Positions 1-9,849 of a stretch of 33,421 bases of DNA are shown here, one piece after another. Source of the stretch: Reticulitermes lucifugus. Taxonomy: Eukaryota; Arthropoda; Insecta; Blattodea; Rhinotermitidae. The DNA lies in the NCBI GenBank assembly GCA_026260175.1, contig JAKCWW010000091.1:62595-96015 (forward strand), in the 5' to 3' direction. The notes under the pieces are model-generated. The model ran no database searches. It was not told where the DNA came from and saw nothing but the letters and a program-made list of their open reading frames with translations. Both the position numbers and the translations under genes were made by a program. How positions within the stretch are numbered: the stretch's first letter is position 1; each line of letters starts with the position of its first letter.

Positions 1-940
1 TCTCCAACACCACATTTCAAAACTTTCCAGATACTTCTGATCTACTTTCCGAAGTGTCCACGTATATTTATATTTTAATTGTTGAATTTCAGTGTCGGTT
101 GTAAGTTGCCTTCTAGGTGAACTTACCTGTGACTGCCACTTATTTGTAATACAGCTGTGCAGCAAGTGAGTGAAACAGCGTGAGCACGCCAAGTGTTAGC
201 ACTGTGTCCGTGTACGGCCCTTACCAATTTGTTTAACATATTGATATTTGATTGGTCAGTGAAGAGTGTAACATATTCCACTTTTTTACGGAACAACCAG
301 CGTCAGCATGTGCACCACTGGTTTATACCAACTTAAGATGTATATTCATATGTTCAAGACGCCCATGGAAGATATAGCATAATCGCGTTGCTATGGAAAT
401 ATCGTTAATTCATATGCAACATAAATTCTCTAACAGACTGACTTCTCCTCAATGACAACATAAATGCGATGTTAAACAGCATAAGCTTCCAAGTTATCGG
501 AAACTGTGTACATAATATTGAGGTTATTAATACGGACTGGTAGTGCAGTGTTGACGATATTAGCATCCCCTCTCCCTGTGCACACAATACATTGTTAGAT
601 ACGAACATCAAACACGGCCCGTTTACGAGGGAGTGGTGTGTATACAGAGAAATCCATGTTTAAATCCATTCTCATTAGAGCATACTGCACTGTCTGAGTG
701 AAATCATCCCCACGCCCATCTCTCCCAACCCCCGTACCCTCTTTAGGGTAGTGATATCCATGTGCTGTGCGGCCATATAGCCGACTACAGCGTATACTCA
801 GAGTCTAACAATGGATTTGTAGTTGTAGTGTGAGATGGGGCTACGCTGCATCGCAGTAGGCATGCAATGCCGACATGAAGGAACTGTTCTAACGTGCGAC
901 ACGACATGTGTTCCAATACTGTTCAGAACAGAGGATTATG
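1..940. other. No recognised feature
   Basis: I see no gene, element end or structured repeat in this unique-looking stretch. It has mixed base composition and stops in all frames at short intervals. It could hold decayed repeats that I cannot recognise by eye. Confidence 0.5.
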
Positions 941-1023
941 GTCTTCTGGGATGTGACGCTGTGTGATGGTTAATGTAACACACATCGACGTTTCTAAGAA
1001 ACGTAGCGCCTTCATTTTCAAGG
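941..1023 (+). mobile_element. Single arm of the class-B fold-back element
   Basis: It begins GTCTTCTGGGATGTGACGC and runs through CGACGTTTC (986-994) to an AAGG near 1023. This matches the left arm of the palindrome at 5553-5717 almost word for word at its outer end. Read on the minus strand, the inner end keeps AGAAACGTCGA, the downstream half of the hammerhead-like core seen in the other copies, but the CTGANGA half has decayed to a TTGAAAATGA-like string. No opposing arm is found to the right, so this is a solo arm or truncated copy. Confidence 0.6.
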
Positions 1024-1260
1024 GTTGGCAGATCCTAGGAGATCAACTAAACCTTTTCAGCGCCCGAGCAAAGCCTCAGGCAGATTTTTGAAATTTAATG
1101 CAAATATTTCAGAAATTTTATTCAATTTTTTGCACTTGTTTTAAATTTTACTTTGCTCCGGTGTTCCTGCGAAATATTATAAAAATATATTTTCTGCTGA
1201 TACAAAGTTAATTAAATACATAAAATTTTGCTTCTAGTAAAAGATATTACATACAGAATT

Positions 1261-1395
1261 CAGGACGCGGACAAATGGCGCGCTCTTGTGAACACGGTAG
1301 TGAACCTTCTGGATCCACCGAACGCGGGAAATTTCTTGAATAGTTGAGGATCTGTTGGCGTCTCCAGAAGGACTCTGCTTCAGGCGGTTAGATAG
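1261..1395 (+). mobile_element. LINE 3' end: last ORF2 codons and tail
   Basis: Frame 1 from 1261 reads QDADKWRALVNTVVNLLDPP and continues to a TGA at 1345-1347. This matches the conserved C-terminus of a non-LTR retrotransposon pol protein that I recognise from insect genomes (a D-x-D-x-W-R-A-L-V-N-T-V-x-N-L core). The untranslated tail follows, including TCTCCAGAAGGACTCTGCTT, and this tail motif recurs at 1561-1610 and 21270-21305. The copy is 5'-truncated to its last few dozen codons, as is usual for LINE insertions. There is no poly-A or clear target-site duplication that I can place. Confidence 0.75.
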
Positions 1396-1499
1396 AGAAA
1401 GGTACACAGAGATAGGCGACTGGTCGTCCCCACCGTTCACTGGCTACGCCACTGAATCAGGCGTGGATTAGATGCAACTGCACAGTATACAGCTCAGAC

Positions 1500-1610
1500 G
1501 TCGGCTCTTGTGAACACGGTAACAAAGAGGATTCCATAACATGCAAGGAATATTTTGAACAGCTCAACCACTATTATTTTCTCAAAGAGAATTCTGTTCC
1601 ATAAAGTCAG
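1500..1610 (+). mobile_element. Second LINE 3' tail fragment
   Basis: GTCGGCTCTTGTGAACACGG matches the ALVNTV-coding DNA at 1281-1300, and TTTCTCAAAGAGAATTCTGT matches the tail at 21270-21300. It is in the same orientation as the fragment 110 bp upstream. It is either a separate insertion or a rearranged part of one copy. Reading frames are broken. Confidence 0.65.
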
Positions 1611-2134
1611 TTCGTTGTTTAGGTACTTTGATAATATCCTCATATACAGTTCTTCTTGGAGGTGAGATTACTGGGGCTTCATGGTGAGATGTTCTAAAGT
1701 AGGTATGTGATACATCTCCATAGGGCTCAGGGGTTATAATATGGCTATAGAAGCAAATTCTTGTAATAAAACCCGTCTGAAGCCTCTCATAAAAACAGCA
1801 TTCATCACTTCGTAAGACAGAGGTTAGGGCTGTAATACACACACAGCTCCCACCCGCATCTTTGCTTTTGTCCCGCTGTAGAGATTAAGAAACTGAAAAG
1901 CGTGAAGTTTGTTCCTTAACAGATTTACGTGCCTACGCTCGAACGCACGGTTTATTCGTGCCTTACATCGCATCAAATAACAGACACAACGCCATGGAAC
2001 GGCTTCTCTCTTCAGAACTTCACAGTGCCCAGCTAGTCAAAAAAATTCATCGCATTTTATGGAACCCGAAGATTCATTATCTTGTTCACAACACCCCGTT
2101 ACCAGTCACATTAATCCAGTAAAAATCTCGCATC
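1611..2134. other. Unassigned; one 86-codon open frame on minus strand
   Basis: No known element is recognised. An ATG-initiated open frame of 86 codons runs on the minus strand from 1842 to 1582. Its middle contains HHEAPVISPPRRTVYEDIIK, which is not low-complexity, but its last codons are antisense to the LINE tail, so it is probably fortuitous. I cannot name a protein family for it. Confidence 0.35.
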
Positions 2135-2400
2135 ACATTCCTTCATTTCAATATTATCCTCTCGCCTCAATCTAGATCTTCGAAGTGGTCTCCTCCCTCC
2201 ATCAGGTTTTTCTACCAACATTTTGTATGTGTACTTCTTTCTCAAGTGCCACGTGTCCCACACATCTCATCCTCCTTGACCTTTTCAAATATCTGACAGG
2301 AGTGAAATTTATGAAACTTACCATTGTGCAATTATCTACAGTCTTCTGTTACTTCCTCCCTATCAGTACAAAATATTCTCTTCAGGAACCCGTTTCGAAC
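2135..2400 (-). mobile_element. LINE pol C-terminal remnant (broken)
   Basis: Reverse-strand translation gives, across frameshifts, RSRRMRCVGHVALEKEV, then KPDGGRRPLRRSRLRREDNI, then EMK. These align with the conserved end of the same LINE protein (S-R-R-M-R-W-A-G-H-V-A, then K-P-E-G-K-R-P-L-G-R-P-R-R-R-W-E-D-N-I). At least one frameshift and a stop separate the blocks. The 3' part downstream of EDNI is lost or unrecognisable. It is a dead copy. Confidence 0.75.
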
Positions 2401-2575
2401 ACCGCCCGTGTCCTTAAATTGATATGGGAGACCAAATTTCACCACCACACAAACTATCAAATAGCAGATCAAGTTTAATACACAAACTTGTCATCGACCA
2501 ACTGCTATGACACCAGATTTATAATACTATGTGACACTAAATTTAATATTGTATTTACCGTGCATTTTAACTTAG

Positions 2576-2744
2576 GTCAATGTTTTATTTCATACCAACA
2601 AATGCACATAAACGTATACTGTCAATAGTTTATTTGTAACTTCCCCCGGTTTAAAAACGCCGAAATACGTATCGGGGAAGTTACGAATAAACTATTGACA
2701 CTATACGTTTATGTGCATTTGTTGGTATGAAATAAAACATTGAC
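2576..2744 (+). mobile_element. Near-perfect fold-back element, class A, with decapitated hammerhead-like core
   Basis: Two 71-nt arms (2576-2646 and 2674-2744) are reverse complements at 69 of 71 positions by my count, around a 27-nt centre. The outer ends carry CATACCAACAAATGCAC and its complement, shared with the palindromes at 15.3 and 32.3 kb. At the centre, a stem-I-like pair (AACTTCCCC / GGGGAAGTT) encloses GAAATACGTATC. That is the GAAA, short stem III and UC cleavage context expected of a hammerhead. A complete CTGANGA box and full stem II 5' strand are missing: the 5' side reads only CGGTTTAAAAACGCC. The ribozyme is therefore predicted inactive. The high arm identity suggests recent formation, gene conversion between arms, or a snap-back origin. 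Confidence 0.85.
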
Positions 2745-2847
2745 TATGTGAAACTTTTATTCAGCCCAGCAGTAAGTCACTCTAGCTGAGTGTTCTTGAG
2801 AAACTTAACAGTCCTTCAGTTGGTCGAGACATTCTCCACCTCTTATG

Positions 2848-3031
2848 GTATCGGAAAGTTAATTACCGTACGCAGAAGAGCAGGCCACTGGTCTATAACT
2901 CGAATCATGAAAATCCAGTCCACAGCCTTCCACGTAATTCCGTTAAGATACATTTTAATATTATCGTCCCATCTCCACAAAGTTTTCCAAAGTGGCGTCT
3001 TCCCTTCAGGCCTGTCTTTAAAAATACGGTA
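2848..3031 (-). mobile_element. LINE pol C-terminus, open for about 61 codons
   Basis: Minus-strand reading from 3031 is uninterrupted. It begins YRIFKDRPEGKTPLWK, passes RWDDNIKMYLNGITWKAVDW, and ends IDQWPALLRTVINFPIP. It aligns end to end with the LINE C-terminal block (V-Y-R-V-L-V-G-K-P-E-G, R-R-R-W-E-D-N-I-K-M-D-L, V-D-W-I, D-Q-W-R-A-L-V-N-T-V-M-N-L). It is the best preserved of the minus-strand copies, with substitutions but no stop. There is no start codon, no RT domain and no evidence of expression. Truncation to the 3' end points to incomplete target-primed reverse transcription. Confidence 0.85.
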
Positions 3032-3378
3032 TCTTAAAGTTGTAAATATTAAACCACTGTATATTTAAATTGTTTGTGGTGTAACTTTTTTGAAGGCAGT
3101 CTACTAAACAAGTTTTATTTTAACTTAATGGAAAGTTGGGGCAGTACTGAAACGGTACGAATCAAAATTAAACCACCCCACCCACAAACCGTTGAGTCCA
3201 GGTCCATAACGCCAAAGTAACCGTCGAAATCCGTTCAGTAACTTCGGAAATGCACAATTAGACTGAAAGGACCTGACACACAGCCGTTCCCCTTGTACAA
3301 TTCTGTGGAAGGAACCCACCCCAATGTCAGTCGTTCAACATAGCTGGGTCTCCCAACAAGGACGCTTCTTTATCCTTT
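3032..3378. other. No recognised feature
   Basis: I see no gene or repeat signature between the LINE remnant and the SINE. A short T-rich and CTTT-rich run near 3370 forms the left target-site duplication of the SINE. Confidence 0.5.
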
Positions 3379-3656
3379 CTTTCTTTCTGTATTTTTTTTT
3401 GTGTTGAGGGGCCCCGCAGCAGATGCTGCTTATTGTGCAACCCTGTGATGAAGACGATGATGATTAGTTTTTTCCATTTTTCCGTGTAATGGAGCAGATA
3501 AATTGACAGGGGAAAACCGAAGTACTCGGGGACAAACCTGTCCCAGTGCCACTTTGTCCACCACAAATTCCACATGGACTGACCCGGGACTGAACCCGGG
3601 CCTCCGCGGTGAGAGGCCGGCGAACTGCCTGAGCCATGACACGGCCTTTCTTTCTG
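3379..3656 (-). mobile_element. tRNA-derived SINE, family 1, with likely target-site duplication
   Basis: The minus strand begins GGCCGTGTCATGGCTCAGGC near 3645. The polymerase III box A-like TGGCTCAGGCAGTT lies at about 3627-3640 and box B-like GGGTTCAGTCCCGG at about 3584-3600. A body shared with copies at 8.8, 31.0 and 31.7 kb follows (AAGTGGCACTGGGACAGG, GAGTACTTCGGTTTT). The 3' end is an A-run at about 3389-3402. CTTTCTTTCTG flanks both sides (3379-3389 and 3646-3656), a plausible 11-bp target-site duplication, although it lies in low-complexity CTTT sequence. Confidence 0.85.
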
Positions 3657-4764
3657 CCTTTCTTCCAGTTAACTGAAGAACTAAGTCCCATAAACAGTCA
3701 ACCAGTTTTCTCAGCAGTTAATTGATCCGGGACTGTGTTGATGTACTTTGCTTTTATTTTCTAATTGGTTTTAAAGTAAGAAGATATTTATGAAACAACT
3801 TCGTGAGTTCGTGTGAAAGACGGTTTGTATTAAAGTACACAAGAACGTAATCAGATCTGCCCTCTGCACTGTGGGAACGTTTGCAAAGCGCCCACGACAT
3901 TTACGATAACGTACATGCAAGAAGGAGCTATACCGTCACAAGAAACACGTATTTTCATTCTTTCTTGGGCATGACAAATTTCCTTTGAATCTAGACGCCA
4001 GTTCAAAAAATTTAGGAGCCAGAATTTTTCTTCTGTGAATTTACGTTGATGTTGATGCTGTAGAGGGTAAAGAGAGCTGTTGGTTCTGACATACATACAA
4101 AAAACATGAACACACTCTGTGGGCAGAGCGCAGACTTTCCGAGTGTTAAATCTTGTGGTACATAAAGCAATAGCTAGGCTCTAAAAGGTGGACCATTTAA
4201 GGAAGAACTTACGGTATTATGAAAGCATAAAGTGTTCCTGACTGAACTATTTGTACAGTTGGCCGATTATTATTAAATTCAATGCGAACGTAATACTACG
4301 ACACAACAGAGCATCTTAACTGTCTACAATCGGCAGAACATCCCATTCTTTTGACTGAGGCCCGAAGAACACTAGGACGGTCAATGTAGTACGAGTATGA
4401 GGTCCTAAAATTATGGCTGCCGACAGAAACATAACAAATATGCAACTATTTAAAAAAAGACTACTTGTACAAAATGTTGAATAACATGACTGAAGGGCAA
4501 AATCTATACAATTCAATTTTCGGTCCGATGGCTGGAACCGATGAATCATTAAATTCGAAACCTGAGGCAGTGATAGATTATAATATGGCTACAGATACTT
4601 TATGTAACTACAACACATGACGAGCTGATATTAAGGGCATCTAACTAGCTAGTTTACGATAAAAAAAACTTACATTACAAATTCGTATCAATAATCTACA
4701 CGGTTCAGGAAGGGTTATGTAGGAATCATGGGATAGATGTGAAATCCGTAAAAAATTTTGCTCG
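3657..4764. other. No recognised feature
   Basis: About 1.1 kb with no LINE, SINE or fold-back signature that I can identify and no open frame with protein-like content. It is AT-rich in places, with short A-runs near 4090 and 4665. Confidence 0.5.
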
Positions 4765-4930
4765 AAAAAACCTGAAGAAAAGATGCGACTTGGAACATCT
4801 ACGCGTACATGGAAGCATAATATTAAAGCGGATCTTTACAGGATACAGAAGAGTGGATTTACTTCATCTGGCTCAGAATATGTTCAGTGGCGGGCTCCTG
4901 CCAAGTCGATAGCGACCGTTGGAATAAGAT
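4765..4930 (+). mobile_element. LINE pol C-terminal remnant
   Basis: The frame from about 4766 reads KKPEEKMRLGTSTRTWKHNI then KADLYRIQKSG, matching the K-P-E-G-K-R-P-L-G-R-P-R-R-R-W-E-D-N-I-K-M-D-L block. Then the HLAQ and QWRA motifs appear in another frame (CATCTGGCTCAGAATATG, CAGTGGCGGGCTCCTG). At least one indel has shifted the frame. The tail is lost after about 4930. Confidence 0.8.
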
Positions 4931-5009
4931 ACAAGGCGGATAAATTTTTGATCACCTCACGACTTTAATTTTAATACTGCATTGTTTGCATGCGTGGATA
5001 CTACATAAA

Positions 5010-5442
5010 ATACCGGGAGTGAAGAACCGTGTATACAAGCGATCTACCCTAAAGATCAATTTATCCAATCCATAACCGCCCATCCTATTTCTTTGTGATC
5101 CATTTTAATATTATCCTCTCATCTAAGACTACGTCATCCACGTGGTCTGTTTCGTTCGGGTTTCCTCACCAAAACCCTGTACGAATTTATTCTCTCTTCC
5201 ATACATGCCACATGACTTAAACATCGCATTGTCCTTGGTTTAAAGAAGCGAATATTTTTTGATGAGCAATACACGTCCCGAAGCTTCTCATCATGCAATT
5301 TTCTCCAGTCTCCTGTTACTTCGTCCATATTAGACACAAATACTTTCCCTCGGCACCATATTCTCGAACACTCATGTTTTTCTTTTAATGTAAGAAACCC
5401 ATTTCTTACCCACATAACGCAACAGGCAATATTATAGTTCAA
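5010..5442 (-). mobile_element. Longest LINE pol C-terminal copy in the window
   Basis: A minus-strand open frame of 102 codons (5442 to 5134) contains NMDEVTGDWRKLHDEKLRDV, then RTMRCLSHVACMEERINSYR, then VLVRKPERNRPRG. These are the successive conserved blocks D-E-V-T-G-E-W-R-K-L-H-N-E-E-L, R-R-M-R-W-A-G-H-V-A and V-L-V-G-K-P-E-G. After a frameshift the 3' part continues as MDHKEIGWAVMDWIN toward 5030. The blocks belong to the region downstream of the reverse transcriptase. The RTE/BovB or Jockey-like assignment is uncertain. Stops and shifts make it a pseudogene. Confidence 0.85.
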
Positions 5443-5504
5443 GTAAGTGATATTCTCTTACAACTCATCCTTGCACCTGCATGCACGTTTCTTCTTTGCA
5501 CCCC

Positions 5505-5505
5505 N
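5505..5505. other. Single ambiguous base (N)
   Basis: One N in CCCCNTGTG, an unresolved base in the assembly. Confidence 0.99.
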
Positions 5506-5552
5506 TGTGAGATCTGAATTTCTCACAGCAGTGTTGATGGGGGGTTCACATA

Positions 5553-5717
5553 TTCTGGGATGTGATGCTGTGTCGTTGGGGGAGTGGTTTCCGACGTTTC
5601 GAAGGAACGCAGTGCCTTCATCTGATACAGGCAAGCAGTCTCTTAAAGCAGAAAGCACTACGTTCCTTGGGAACGACGTGAACCACTCACCCAACGACAC
5701 AGCATCACATCCCAGAA
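5553..5717 (+). mobile_element. Class-B fold-back element with paired hammerhead-like cores
   Basis: Arms 5553-5614 and 5656-5717 (62 nt each) are reverse complements at 55 of 62 positions by my count, with a 41-nt spacer. The ends read TTCTGGGATGTGATGCTGTG and its complement. On the minus strand the left half contains CAGATGAAGG, a loop CACTGCGTT, CCTTC, then GAAACGTCGG (5624 down to about 5590). This resembles a hammerhead with a CTGATGA-to-CAGATGA change and a perfect GAAGG/CCTTC stem II. On the plus strand the right half holds a more decayed version of the same unit (about 5642-5684). The element sits inside the longest open frame of the window, which is an artefact of the palindrome. Confidence 0.8.
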
Positions 5718-5722
5718 GACGT

Positions 5723-6302
5723 GAATCTTTTTCTTTCTTATTTAGAGCTAAAGCAAGCCCGAACTTCCCGAGATCCCTGATCTCCCGTTTAAGATGTGGA
5801 TTTGTGGAGTGGAGGGGAGGGCTATGTTTTATGTGCGCTCCGAGTTACGTTTTACCACAGAACAACCTCACACAACGTTAAGCGCTATTTACGAGATAGG
5901 CTGCTAGAACTTGGTCCACCCTCTACGAAATCGTGTAGCAAGGGCGTCTGAGATGGTTACCAGGTAGGTTCTAACAAACGTTCAAAAATGTAATTCAAAA
6001 TTCTTAATATAAAAATCGGTCACACGGAAATAGACTAAGGAATGTGGCTTGGACAGAGATGTCTCAAGATAGAGACAAAAGAGAGACGGAACTTAGTGAA
6101 TAGTTGAATTGTCGGCTACATTCAAAGAAGACACTCCATACTTAAGCCAGTCAATTAGCACTAATTATTATTTGGCCCCATACCTACATAACTACCTGAC
6201 CACCTGCCTGCCTCTCTCTCTCTATGTTGCTACAGGCCTCCGGTTTTCCGTATTTCTGAAACTTGTGATATTTGAGGTTCTCACAGAGATGTTAAGATAC
6301 AA
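5723..6302. other. No recognised feature
   Basis: I see no gene or repeat apart from a short CT microsatellite-like run near 6211-6222. Confidence 0.5.
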
Positions 6303-6477
6303 GTCTTCTGGGACCTTACACAGTGTCGAATGGTTGATAGTTACCGAAGTTATGGAGGACGCAATTCCTCCATCTTCAGGATCAAGCAGTCCTAGAGGAA
6401 TGCCCAACGTTGAAGACAGAGGCAACATGCTCTCCCTAAACGTCGGCAACCATTTACCAGTCGCCTCGGTGTAAGAC
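6303..6477 (+). mobile_element. Class-B fold-back element with two inverted hammerhead-like cores
   Basis: The outer ends GTCTTCTGGGACCTTACAC and GTAAGAC pair imperfectly. Each half carries a hammerhead-like unit on opposite strands. On the minus strand at about 6381-6341: CCTGAAGA, then TGGAGG, loop, CCTCCA, then TAACTTCGG (decayed GAAACGTCGG). On the plus strand at about 6407-6450: TTGAAGA, then CAGAGG, loop, CTCCCT, then AAACGTCGGCAACC. The minus copy keeps an exact CTGAAGA box; the plus copy keeps the AAACGTC cleavage side. Neither is complete, so neither is expected to cleave efficiently. Confidence 0.7.
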
Positions 6478-7334
6478 CCCTAGTAGACTCGGGTCTTGTT
6501 TCTGAATATTGTTTGCAGACACTTTGCAGGACTCAGACGGGGATCGGCCAGTGCAATCTTCTACGATACGCAGACAAGATAATGTTCCTCGCGGNGCGTG
6601 TGTCGGACTAGAGGACTGCTATTGGTGGGAGCGACAGACAGTTCTGCTACTACACAGACTGAAAATATAAAGCATTTCGAATAGCGTGTAGCGAGTGCCC
6701 CGTGTGAAAGCTTTCAGGATGGGTAGTAGGAACTCGTAATGGGCCAAGATATATTTTGCATGTCCATCTATCTCTTTCCTAGCAGGTATCATCATCTTGT
6801 CATTCGACCGTACCTGCACAGAATACAAGAAACATAAAAGACGCAGACCTACCTCCATGCCCCGAGTTGGATATGAAACAACGATCCCACTCTACCAGTG
6901 GTAGAAGACAGTAGGTACACGCCTTAGACTTCGCGGTTACTTTGATGGTATCACAGGCTATGGCCATACATGGTTAGAATCGAGCGCGTGCTGCTGTGCT
7001 ATGAATCCTATTGTCTTCAAATTGATGTTACTTATTTACAATGAACTGTATACAAAGCAGGATAGGCTATATTAGTCTAGTTTGTAACCGATTCCTTAGG
7101 GCCGACTTTTGTTAGTAGTTACAGACTCACTCCATCGTGCAAATTCTTCTTTGAAAGCTGATACTTTTCAAGCTAGTCGGAAATGCTACTTTTCAAGCTA
7201 CTAAAAAAGTTTCCCATTTTCGCTGACCCAGACTGTTCATCACAGTATTCGCAAAAGCTCAACATTGGTCCATATCCTGAGCCAGTTAAATCCAGCCCGC
7301 ATACTCGCACCCAGTTTCTGTAAGACCAGTTCTA
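6478..7334. other. No recognised feature; one N at 6595
   Basis: No element or gene is recognised. An isolated N at 6595 (GCGGNGCG) marks an unresolved base. Confidence 0.5.
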
Positions 7335-7590
7335 ATAATATTTTACGTACGCCCAGGTCTCCCAGTTAGTTCATTCCCTTCAGGTTTATTGACTACAATT
7401 TCGTATGCATTTCTCAATTCCCCTGTGCGTGTTACGTGTTTTGACAACCTACTGTCCACTGATGTAATAATCCAATTAATATTAAGCGACGGCTACATCT
7501 TCTTAAAGTCGAGTACTTCATCATCAATTTTTTCTCAAGTACCCTCAGTCTGTATTTTTCGATTAGTTTTGCAGACCAAGTTTTTAGCCA
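7335..7590 (-). mobile_element. LINE pol C-terminal remnant
   Basis: Minus-strand fragments include LIEKYRLRVLEKKLMMKYS (upstream L-R-V-F-E-N-x-V-L-R block) and, in another frame, TRTGELRNAYEIVVNKPEGN followed by ELTGRPGRT. The order and spacing match the LINE protein end. Multiple stops and frame changes show an old copy. The EDNI and VDWI blocks are missing. Confidence 0.7.
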
Positions 7591-8780
7591 TATAAACAAC
7601 AGTAAGCCACATCCCTCAAAAAGATACCAGCAACGAAAATGTTCTACTGGCATGAAGTATTACATTCATTAAATTCATATCAGTACAGGAACATGCCAGC
7701 ATGTCTTAAATGTTTCACGTTTTTCTCCACAGCAGCTGGCGTGAAAACACCATATGACATGGCCCAACTGTTCTATTACACTATACAATCTGCTATACTT
7801 ATTATTGCTATTACTATTATCATTATGGCTACATGAAGTATACAAGTAAAAATCCTATGTCTAATATTTAAAGAAGCATCACCTTGACAACGTATGTTAC
7901 TTTCAACAAACACAGTCATTTAAGTGAAGTTGCTATATGCCGGCTCCCAAAATATGGCATCGAAGTTCAATATAATTTTCCATTCTCCTCGCTACGAACA
8001 AGACATGTAATTCTGAAACAGGTTTCCATCCCTGTGAACGTTGATGTGTGTTATTATGAGAGATACAAAATCTGTCCTGCCATGTCTTTGACACTAAGTC
8101 CACCAGGTGTAACATCATGCAGACTTAGTTTGTACGTTATCACGAAAATATAATACGAAAACATCAATATGATCAAAATATACGTACGGGAAAAGATAAA
8201 TATGCTGTAGGCAACTTTCTAAAGGAAAAACTTTAACAGAACGACGAATCTAATACATATTTTATTAGTGGAACGATTTCAGTATTCCGAGCATAGTTAG
8301 TGCCAGCAGCTCCCTACATGTGTACTAGGGAGGCACCTCTTTCGAATGTCGACAGGTAGCAGATATTCTGACTTCCGTTTTTCGTGATTTTACTCTATTT
8401 TTTCTTGGTAAAATCAGAAATAATACGCTGTTAAAAAGCGGCCCTATCTTCCGAAATTCTTACCAGCTCACCACGTAGGTGGATATTTCCCGCACATCCG
8501 ACGCTGAACAACGTTAAATAACCTCAGAAGCAAACTAATTAACGCCCTTCCGTCGTACAAATTGGTCTTCATTATACCCCTTTAAAACGTAGTGCACACT
8601 GCGTGTAATGCCAGCATTTGCACTAAAAACTCTGCACTTTGACCACATGTTTTCCGTATGTTTCTCACCATAAACAGCAACTGCCGCCCTATACAGCATT
8701 CATCGCCTGGTCTTCCTAATGGAAGCACACTGTTCTCTGTGACGTAACAACTTAATCTTTGTAGCCTTTCAGCCTTCAAA
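7591..8780. other. No recognised feature
   Basis: Largely AT-rich sequence with an ATT/ATC-rich patch at about 7800-7830. I found no element ends and no protein-like frame. Confidence 0.5.
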
Positions 8781-9045
8781 AACGCCGTGCCATGATTCAC
8801 ACAGTTAGTCGCCGGTATATCACTGCGGATGCACGGGTTCAATGTCGGGCCAGTCCATGCGTGATCTGTGGTGGATAAATTAGCACTAGGACACGTTTTC
8901 CTCCGAGTACTTCGGTCTTAACCTGTCAGTATCATTAAAACAATGCTCCATACTCATCTTCATCTACATGTTACTCTCATATATCAGGAGAAGCGGAAGA
9001 ACGCCGGGAACCTTCAAACAAAGGAATCTCTTTCGGACATAGGAA
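8781..9045 (+). mobile_element. tRNA-derived SINE, family 1, old copy
   Basis: It starts GCCGTGCCATGATTCACACA (box A region) and has box B-like CGGGTTCAATGTCGG near 8834. The body matches the 3.4 and 31.0 kb copies (TCCGAGTACTTCGGTCTTAA, AATGCTCCATACTCATCTTC) and its 3' portion (GGGAACCTTCAAACAAAGGA) matches the 31.0 kb copy. There are many substitutions and no clear target-site duplication. Confidence 0.75.
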
Positions 9046-9849
9046 AACATTGGAAAGAAAAGTGCTTTCACATTTAGTGTTCAAATGTTTAATTTCGCTC
9101 TATAAACGCTCCTTTCACGATGACCTAAGTGCAGAGGAAGAAACTCTGAACTTAACGTGGAATTACATCTATCATTCCAACGTCGTAAAACAACGTTCCT
9201 TCCGCAAAAAATAATCTTTTGAGGATAGGAGAATATCCGCACAAGCTAGAGCGACATTACTGTGGAGGTCTGAACTGTTAGCAAATTAAAAGCATACACA
9301 AGTGTTTGACGGCCGTAGGTGTTGGAACGTCCGAACATATTGGCACTTGACAGACGCAGGTTTTCATTTACAAACAGGGGGTACAACTGTAGCTGTAGAA
9401 ACAACGCCTCACAATGTATTGTCTTTCTCCTGGCTCGTCCGTGCCGATGAAAGGCGTACTTTTTCTCCTCTCCCAAAAAAATTCCTTTGTCGCATTTGAA
9501 GAGGAGCTTTGACCAACAATCGCTGAGCTCCGTCTGTGCGCCCACCGCGTATTGATTGCAAGTGCCAAGCGCACCAGACCTCGCTCCATGGCTACCAACA
9601 GAACGCACCCCATCGTCACTTCAACAGACAAGGTTCATCCCAAGTCTCAGATGAATATCGACCCTGAGCTTATTTAACGAGGCTTTTGTCCTAACTCCAT
9701 GGTGCAGGGCATTTTATAACTTAATATTTATTTATACCTGTTTATGGCTTTTGCAAAGAAAATGTTTGTCAAACTGAGCGGTACAGTGTATTTCTTGAGA
9801 GGTTATGTATTTGTTGTTTCCTCAATGACTATCAGCAATTTTGGACTAC
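9046..9849. other. No recognised feature
   Basis: No gene or repeat family is recognised. Two overlapping minus-strand open frames around 9246-9631 have no family resemblance that I can see and are probably chance. Confidence 0.45.

Noticed and set aside
5447-5881. Longest open frame (144 codons, plus strand) as a gene
   Set aside because: It is built mainly from the class-B palindrome, which yields mirrored frames on both strands, and contains an ambiguous base. There is no protein family resemblance.
941-6477. Class-B palindromes as long terminal repeats of a retrovirus-like element
   Set aside because: They are inverted rather than direct, lack TG...CA ends and primer-binding sites, and enclose no gag or pol sequence.
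9246-9631. Overlapping minus-strand frames of 120 and 87 codons
   Set aside because: No recognisable motif, two frames overlap with equal plausibility, and no start or splice context supports them.
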